A stretch of DNA of 44,348 nucleotides from Actinomycetota bacterium (GTDB taxonomy: Bacteria > Actinomycetota > Thermoleophilia > Solirubrobacterales > Solirubrobacteraceae), in NCBI GenBank assembly GCA_016781085.1, contig JADDQZ010000046.1, forward strand, positions 1 to 44,348. The letters are read 5' to 3'. The notes beneath the pieces were generated by a model, which ran no database searches, was not told where the DNA came from, and saw only the letters and a list, made by a program, of their open reading frames with translations. The position numbers and the translations under genes were made by a program. Every line of letters starts with the position of its first letter. The stretch's first letter is position 1. Shown one piece after another: positions 40,991 to 44,348 of this stretch.

Positions 40991-42609
40991 GCGGTTGCCC
41001 CGATGGCGCAGGCGAGAGCGTCGGCCAGATGCGCGTTCTCGGTGGGGCTGCGGGCCGTCAACCTCATGTGATTCGCGGTCAGGCCCGGAAAGGACGCCGC
41101 CGGGCGCACCGCGACAGCGCGATCGCGTAGCGCGGCGAGGACCGCGGGCCCGTCGCGGACCTCGACGAGACAGAAGTTGGCGGCGCCGTGCCAAGTCCGT
41201 ATGCCGTCGATGGTGCCGAGCCGCTGCGCCAGGTCCTCGCGCTCGAGCGCGGCGCGCTGGGACACGGCGGCGAGGGCATCCGGGCGAGCGGCGGCCGCGC
41301 ACAGCGCAGCGAGGTCGAGCGTGTTGGCCGACCAGGGGGGACGGACGGCCCGTAGGCGCGCGGCAAGCGGCGAGGCGGCGAGCGCGTAGCCGACACGCAG
41401 CCCGGGAACGGCCAGCACCTTGGTCAGCGACCGCACGACGATCACGTCGTCGAGCGGCTCGCCTGCCAGCGAGCCGGGCTGGCCCGGGACGAGGTCCATG
41501 AAGGCCTCGTCCACGACAACCGTGCGGCCCGGGCGTCGCAAGGCCAGGATGGAGGACGCCGGATCGAGCGTCCCGCTGGGCGAGGCGGGATTGCCGACGA
41601 CGACGAGATCGGCCGCGTCGGGCACGGCGTCGGGATCGAGAGCGAAGCCGGCGTCCGGATCGCGGTGGACGCGGACGACGGGAATCCCGTGCGCGTGCAG
41701 TCCCGCTTCGGCTTCGGTGAACGCGGGATGAACGCAGGCCGCTAGCGCCGGGCGCAGCGCTGGACCCAGCAGCCAGAGCGCTTCGGCGCCGCCGTTGGTG
41801 GGAACCACCTCGTCGCGGCGGCGCGCGTGCAGCGCGGCGAGGGCGCACAACGCCTCGTCTTCGCGTGGGTAGGTGTGCGCCCCGGTCTCCAGCGCCACGT
41901 CCAGCGTTTCGCGCAGCCAGTCCGGTGGGCCGCCCGCGATCACGTTGACAGCGTGATCGGCGTCCCCGGGCCGCACATCGCGGTCGCCGTGGCGGCGCAG
42001 CGAGGGATCAGGGGTGACAACGGGCGGAGGGTCGGGCGCCAGCGCCGGTGAAGGTGTGTCTCCAACCGGCGCACCGAGCGGCACGACGCGGCCGGCCACG
42101 ACGTAGTCGACGCGCTGCGCACGAGCTGCGAACCGCTGAGTCGCCTCGCCCAGCACGTCGAGCCAAGCGCGTGCGCCAGCGTCCGAAGGCAGAAGTCCCT
42201 CGCCGGCCTGCTCGCACACCACGATCGCGGCTCCCGCGTCTCCCAGGGCAGACACGGCCCGGTCGATCTCCCTCAGGATCATCTCCTGCGCGCCCCGCAG
42301 CACGTCGCCGTCACCCCCGAACGCACCAAGCTCGTGCAGGCAGGCGGCGATCCAAGGACCGAGTCCGTCGAGCAGGACGCACTTCCCGGCCGCATCGGAA
42401 AGGGCGTGCGCGAGCTCAGTCCCTGCTGAGACGGTCTGCCAGCCGCATGGCCGGCGCTCGACGTGTCCTCGGATGCGGTCGGCCATCGACGGGTCTCCGT
42501 CGTCGGCAGTGGCGACGTAGCGTACCGGCAGCCCGGAGCCGCCGGCCAGACGCTCGGCATGTGCGCTCTTGCCGGAGCGCGTGCCGCCCACGACGACGAT
42601 CACGCTCAC
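40987..42609 (-). CDS. cobU/cobC: CobU-CobC fusion: adenosylcobinamide kinase/guanylyltransferase plus PLP-dependent aminotransferase-like domain
   Basis: A 540-residue fusion. Residues 1-185 are CobU/CobP: VVVGGTRSGKSAHAERL (P-loop), YVATADDGDPSMADRI, and His in RIRGHVERRP where CobU is guanylylated. The usual SNEVG motif is CEQAGEG. After a Pro-rich linker near 190-215, residues about 220-540 are a class I/II aminotransferase of the CobC/CobD (threonine-phosphate decarboxylase-like) type, with SLTKVLAVPGLRVGYAL holding the PLP lysine and ANTLDLAALCAAA. The first domain activates adenosylcobinamide; the second should help make the aminopropanol linker. GTG 42609 overlaps the cobB stop (GTGA). 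Confidence 0.88.
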   Translation of the reverse strand: MSVIVVVGGTRSGKSAHAERLAGGSGLPVRYVATADDGDPSMADRIRGHVERRPCGWQTVSAGTELAHALSDAAGKCVLLDGLGPWIAACLHELGAFGGDGDVLRGAQEMILREIDRAVSALGDAGAAIVVCEQAGEGLLPSDAGARAWLDVLGEATQRFAARAQRVDYVVAGRVVPLGAPVGDTPSPALAPDPPPVVTPDPSLRRHGDRDVRPGDADHAVNVIAGGPPDWLRETLDVALETGAHTYPREDEALCALAALHARRRDEVVPTNGGAEALWLLGPALRPALAACVHPAFTEAEAGLHAHGIPVVRVHRDPDAGFALDPDAVPDAADLVVVGNPASPSGTLDPASSILALRRPGRTVVVDEAFMDLVPGQPGSLAGEPLDDVIVVRSLTKVLAVPGLRVGYALAASPLAARLRAVRPPWSANTLDLAALCAAAARPDALAAVSQRAALEREDLAQRLGTIDGIRTWHGAANFCLVEVRDGPAVLAALRDRAVAVRPAASFPGLTANHMRLTARSPTENAHLADALACAIGATA

Positions 42610-43967
42610 GCTGTCGCCGCTTCCAAAGAGGCCGCGTGGGCGAACGACGACGCGAGGCCTGGAAACGCTGCCCAGTGGACGTGCAGGTAGCCGGCCTGCA
42701 CCCCGCCCTCGACGACGCCGTCGGGGCGCTCGGCTCCTCGCGCCTGGAGCGTCCACGCGTGGCGCGGGTTGTCTGCCCAGAGCTCGACACGCGAGTAGTG
42801 GAACTCGTGGCCGCGCACGCGCTCGTCGGCTCCCAGCCAGGGCGTGGCCGTCGCCACGGTGGCCTCGCGATACCCGAGGCTCAGGCGCTCGCCCATCGTC
42901 GCGCGTGCGGCCAGTACGCCGCACATCTCCCGGCCGTCAAGGGACTCGCACAGGTACAGCAGCCCGCCACATTCAGCGAGCACGGGACGTCCGGCCGCGG
43001 CGAACGCCGCCACGGAAGCTCGCATCCTCGCGTTCGCGGCCAGTTCGTCTCCGAACACCTCAGGAAAGCCGCCGGCGAGGATCAGCGCGCCCGCGTCGTC
43101 GGGCAACGCCTCGTCGGTCAGCGGATCGAAGGCCACGAGCTCTGCCCCCGCGGCTTCAAGGAGCTCCAGGTTCTCCTGATAGTGAAACGAGAACGCCGGA
43201 CCCCGGGCGATGGCGATGCGTGCTGCGCGGTGCGCCGGTCGGGCGGCAGCGGGCTACCAGACGGGGCCAGGCGCCGAGGGAGCGCTGAGGGCCAGCCGTA
43301 CGAGCCCCTCGAGATCGGCGCAGCCCACCATCGCTTCGGCCAGCGCCGCGAGCGCCGCTCTTGCGCTCTGCTCGCGCTCCACCACGGGGACGAGCCCCAA
43401 GTGGCGCTCGGGCGTGCGCAAGGCGGCGTCGCGCCGCACCACTCCCAGGACAGGTGTTCCGAGTGGTTCGACCGCCTCGCGCAGGAGCTGCTCGTGGACG
43501 TCGGAACCGACCTTGTTGAAGATCACTCCCGCTACGCGCAGTTCGGGATCGAAGCTGCGAAAGCCGTGCACGACCGCCGCGGCGGAACGGGCCATCGCGG
43601 CCGCATCGACGACGATCACCACGGGTGCCTCGAGCAACTTGGCGACGTGCGCCGTGGATGCCAGCTCGCCGCGTCCCGAGGCGCCGTCGAACAGTCCCAT
43701 CACGCCTTCGATGACTGCGATGTCGGCTCCAGAGCTGCCGTGGCGCACGAGCGGCGCGATCAGCTCCGGGCCGCTGAGGAAGGCGTCGAGGTTGCGCCCC
43801 GGCCGTCCCGAGGCGAGGGCGTGGTGGCTCGGGTCTATGTAATCCGGCCCGACCTTGAAGCCCTGCACGCGCAGACCGCGCGCGCGCAGCGCACCGATCA
43901 AGCCGCAAGCAATGCTGGTCTTGCCCGCGCCCGAACTCGTGCCGGCGATGACGATGCGGGGGATCAC
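42606..43967 (-). pseudogene. cobB: hydrogenobyrinic acid a,c-diamide synthase (CobB/CbiA) interrupted by one in-frame TAG
   Basis: The reading frame from GTG 43967 to the stop at 42606 is one continuous frame of normal CobB length (about 453 codons), broken only by TAG at 43256-43254. The N-terminal part has the P-loop IVIAGTSSGAGKTSIACG, FKVGPDYIDPSHH and VIEGVMGLFDG. After the TAG the frame continues with RIAIARGPAFSFHYQENLEL, ALILAGGFPEVF, and the glutaminase part with Cys in VLAECGGLLYLCE and His in GYLHVHWAAF. The TAG falls in the inter-domain linker; a CAG-to-TAG change would explain it. No ATG or GTG follows until 43136, well inside the second domain, so re-initiation would not give a full domain. 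It could be a mutation, a sequencing error or readthrough. CobB amidates the a and c side chains. Confidence 0.85.
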
Positions 43968-44348
43968 GAGACGAGAGCCCCGGCCAGGGAATCTTGCGAC
44001 GCCGCGTGGCGCTCCGTCAAGCGCGCCGCAGCGAATGCCTCGTGAGCGGCGAAGGATCCCGTGGCCGCCGACCAGGTCAGGCAGGGGACGGGAGTGGCGT
44101 CGTGTTCGCCGGTGACCGGGTCGCAGCCGTGGTCGGGGCACACCTGGAGCGTTCCGCGCGCTGCGGTCACGGCCTCCGACAGCGGGGCGATGACCTCGTG
44201 GTCAGCGCGTTCGAGAACGGCGACCTTGAGTGCCGGGTCACGGGCGTGCGCGGCCTCGTCGGGGCCGCCGACGTGAACGATCACGCGGCGGGCACCGGCG
44301 GTGATCGACCCGAGCGCGCTTGCCGTCTTCGCCGCGAGGTCGCTGTCG
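43964..44348 (-). CDS. ApgM-like phosphoglycerate-mutase-family protein, 5' end beyond the window
   Basis: The C-terminal part (about 127 residues) of a protein of the alkaline-phosphatase-superfamily mutase type (archaeal-type, cofactor-independent PGM). Visible are KTASALGSI, then VIVHVGGPDEAAHARDPALK, which corresponds to the VHVEAPDEAGH motif with metal-binding Asp and His, and LQVCPDHGCDPVTGEHDATPVP with the second metal site (DHGC). Its stop overlaps the cobB start (GTGA), so it is part of the cob operon. Relatives in B12 clusters are candidates for alpha-ribazole-phosphate phosphatase or for homoserine/threonine-phosphate metabolism; the actual role here is open. Confidence 0.75.
   Translation of the reverse strand, partial: DSDLAAKTASALGSITAGARRVIVHVGGPDEAAHARDPALKVAVLERADHEVIAPLSEAVTAARGTLQVCPDHGCDPVTGEHDATPVPCLTWSAATGSFAAHEAFAAARLTERHAASQDSLAGALVS

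Noticed and set aside
42606-43136. Independent gene for the C-terminal half of CobB
   Set aside because: The frame is continuous with the upstream half across one TAG, and GTG 43136 would cut into the glutaminase-type domain, so a separate subunit gene is unlikely.
42048-44045. 665-residue plus-strand ORF
   Set aside because: Arg/Pro-rich shadow of cobU-cobC and cobB on the other strand; no domain is recognisable, and the antisense frame holds the conserved cob motifs.
1-44348. CRISPR array, insertion sequence, integrase or phage genes
   Set aside because: No regularly spaced direct repeats, transposase or integrase motifs, or terminal inverted repeats were found; the short tandem repeats are gene-tail duplications.

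Overview
The window is about 44 kb of very GC-rich, densely coding DNA with many 4-bp stop/start overlaps, GTG starts and actinobacterial -10 boxes of the form TANNNT. The gene content (oxygen-dependent CobG-type B12 synthesis, CbtAB, an M29 aminopeptidase, a spore-photoproduct-lyase-family radical SAM protein, CDP-alcohol phosphatidyltransferases paired with a G1P-dehydrogenase-like enzyme) suggests an aerobic high-GC actinobacterium, perhaps Thermoleophilia/Solirubrobacterales. That placement is inference. I see no mobile element, CRISPR array or phage gene.

Region 1 (0-22.3 kb) is a cell-envelope glycoconjugate region. It holds an O-antigen-ligase-like membrane protein, a GT39/PMT-like transferase, three GT4 glycosyltransferases (one with a long beta-rich N-terminal extension), a sulfotransferase, and a tight set consisting of a large CDP-alcohol phosphotransferase fusion, a LicC-like nucleotidyltransferase and a glycerol-1-phosphate-dehydrogenase-like enzyme. 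A two-gene ABC-2 polysaccharide exporter and a second CDP-alcohol phosphotransferase follow. Together they could make an activated polyol phosphate, attach it to a lipid or glycan, and export the product. Interspersed are an esterase, a secreted propeller/metallophosphoesterase, a secreted nuclease/lamin-tail protein and a PQQ-type propeller protein.

Region 2 (22.3-27.5 kb) has small and housekeeping genes: DUF2945, a PGPGW-type membrane protein, TauE/SafE exporter, SDR, M29 aminopeptidase, SPL-family radical SAM protein and tRNA-Ser(GGA). Degenerate tandem copies of gene 3' ends occur three times between 19.7 and 24.9 kb.

Region 3 (27.6-32.6 kb) is a TPP-riboswitch-led, four-gene, translationally coupled operon: a sodium:solute symporter, a LuxE-like acyl-protein synthetase, a LuxC-like acyl reductase and an SDR. 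There is no luciferase. The combination predicts uptake of a carboxylic acid and its reduction to an alcohol under thiamine control. I consider this the best candidate for an undescribed system.

Region 4 (32.7-44.3 kb) is cobalamin biosynthesis. Two back-to-back cobalamin riboswitches on opposite strands control cbtB-cbtA (minus) and cobG-cobH-cobIJ (plus). Converging from the right end is a minus-strand operon: an ApgM-like mutase (cut by the window edge), cobB, a cobU-cobC fusion, cobL, cobM, cobF and cobK. All enzymes from precorrin-2 to hydrogenobyrinic acid a,c-diamide are present, but cobB carries a single in-frame TAG between its two domains. Several unrelated genes in the window have a TANNNT box 6-9 nt before the start codon, consistent with leaderless transcripts.
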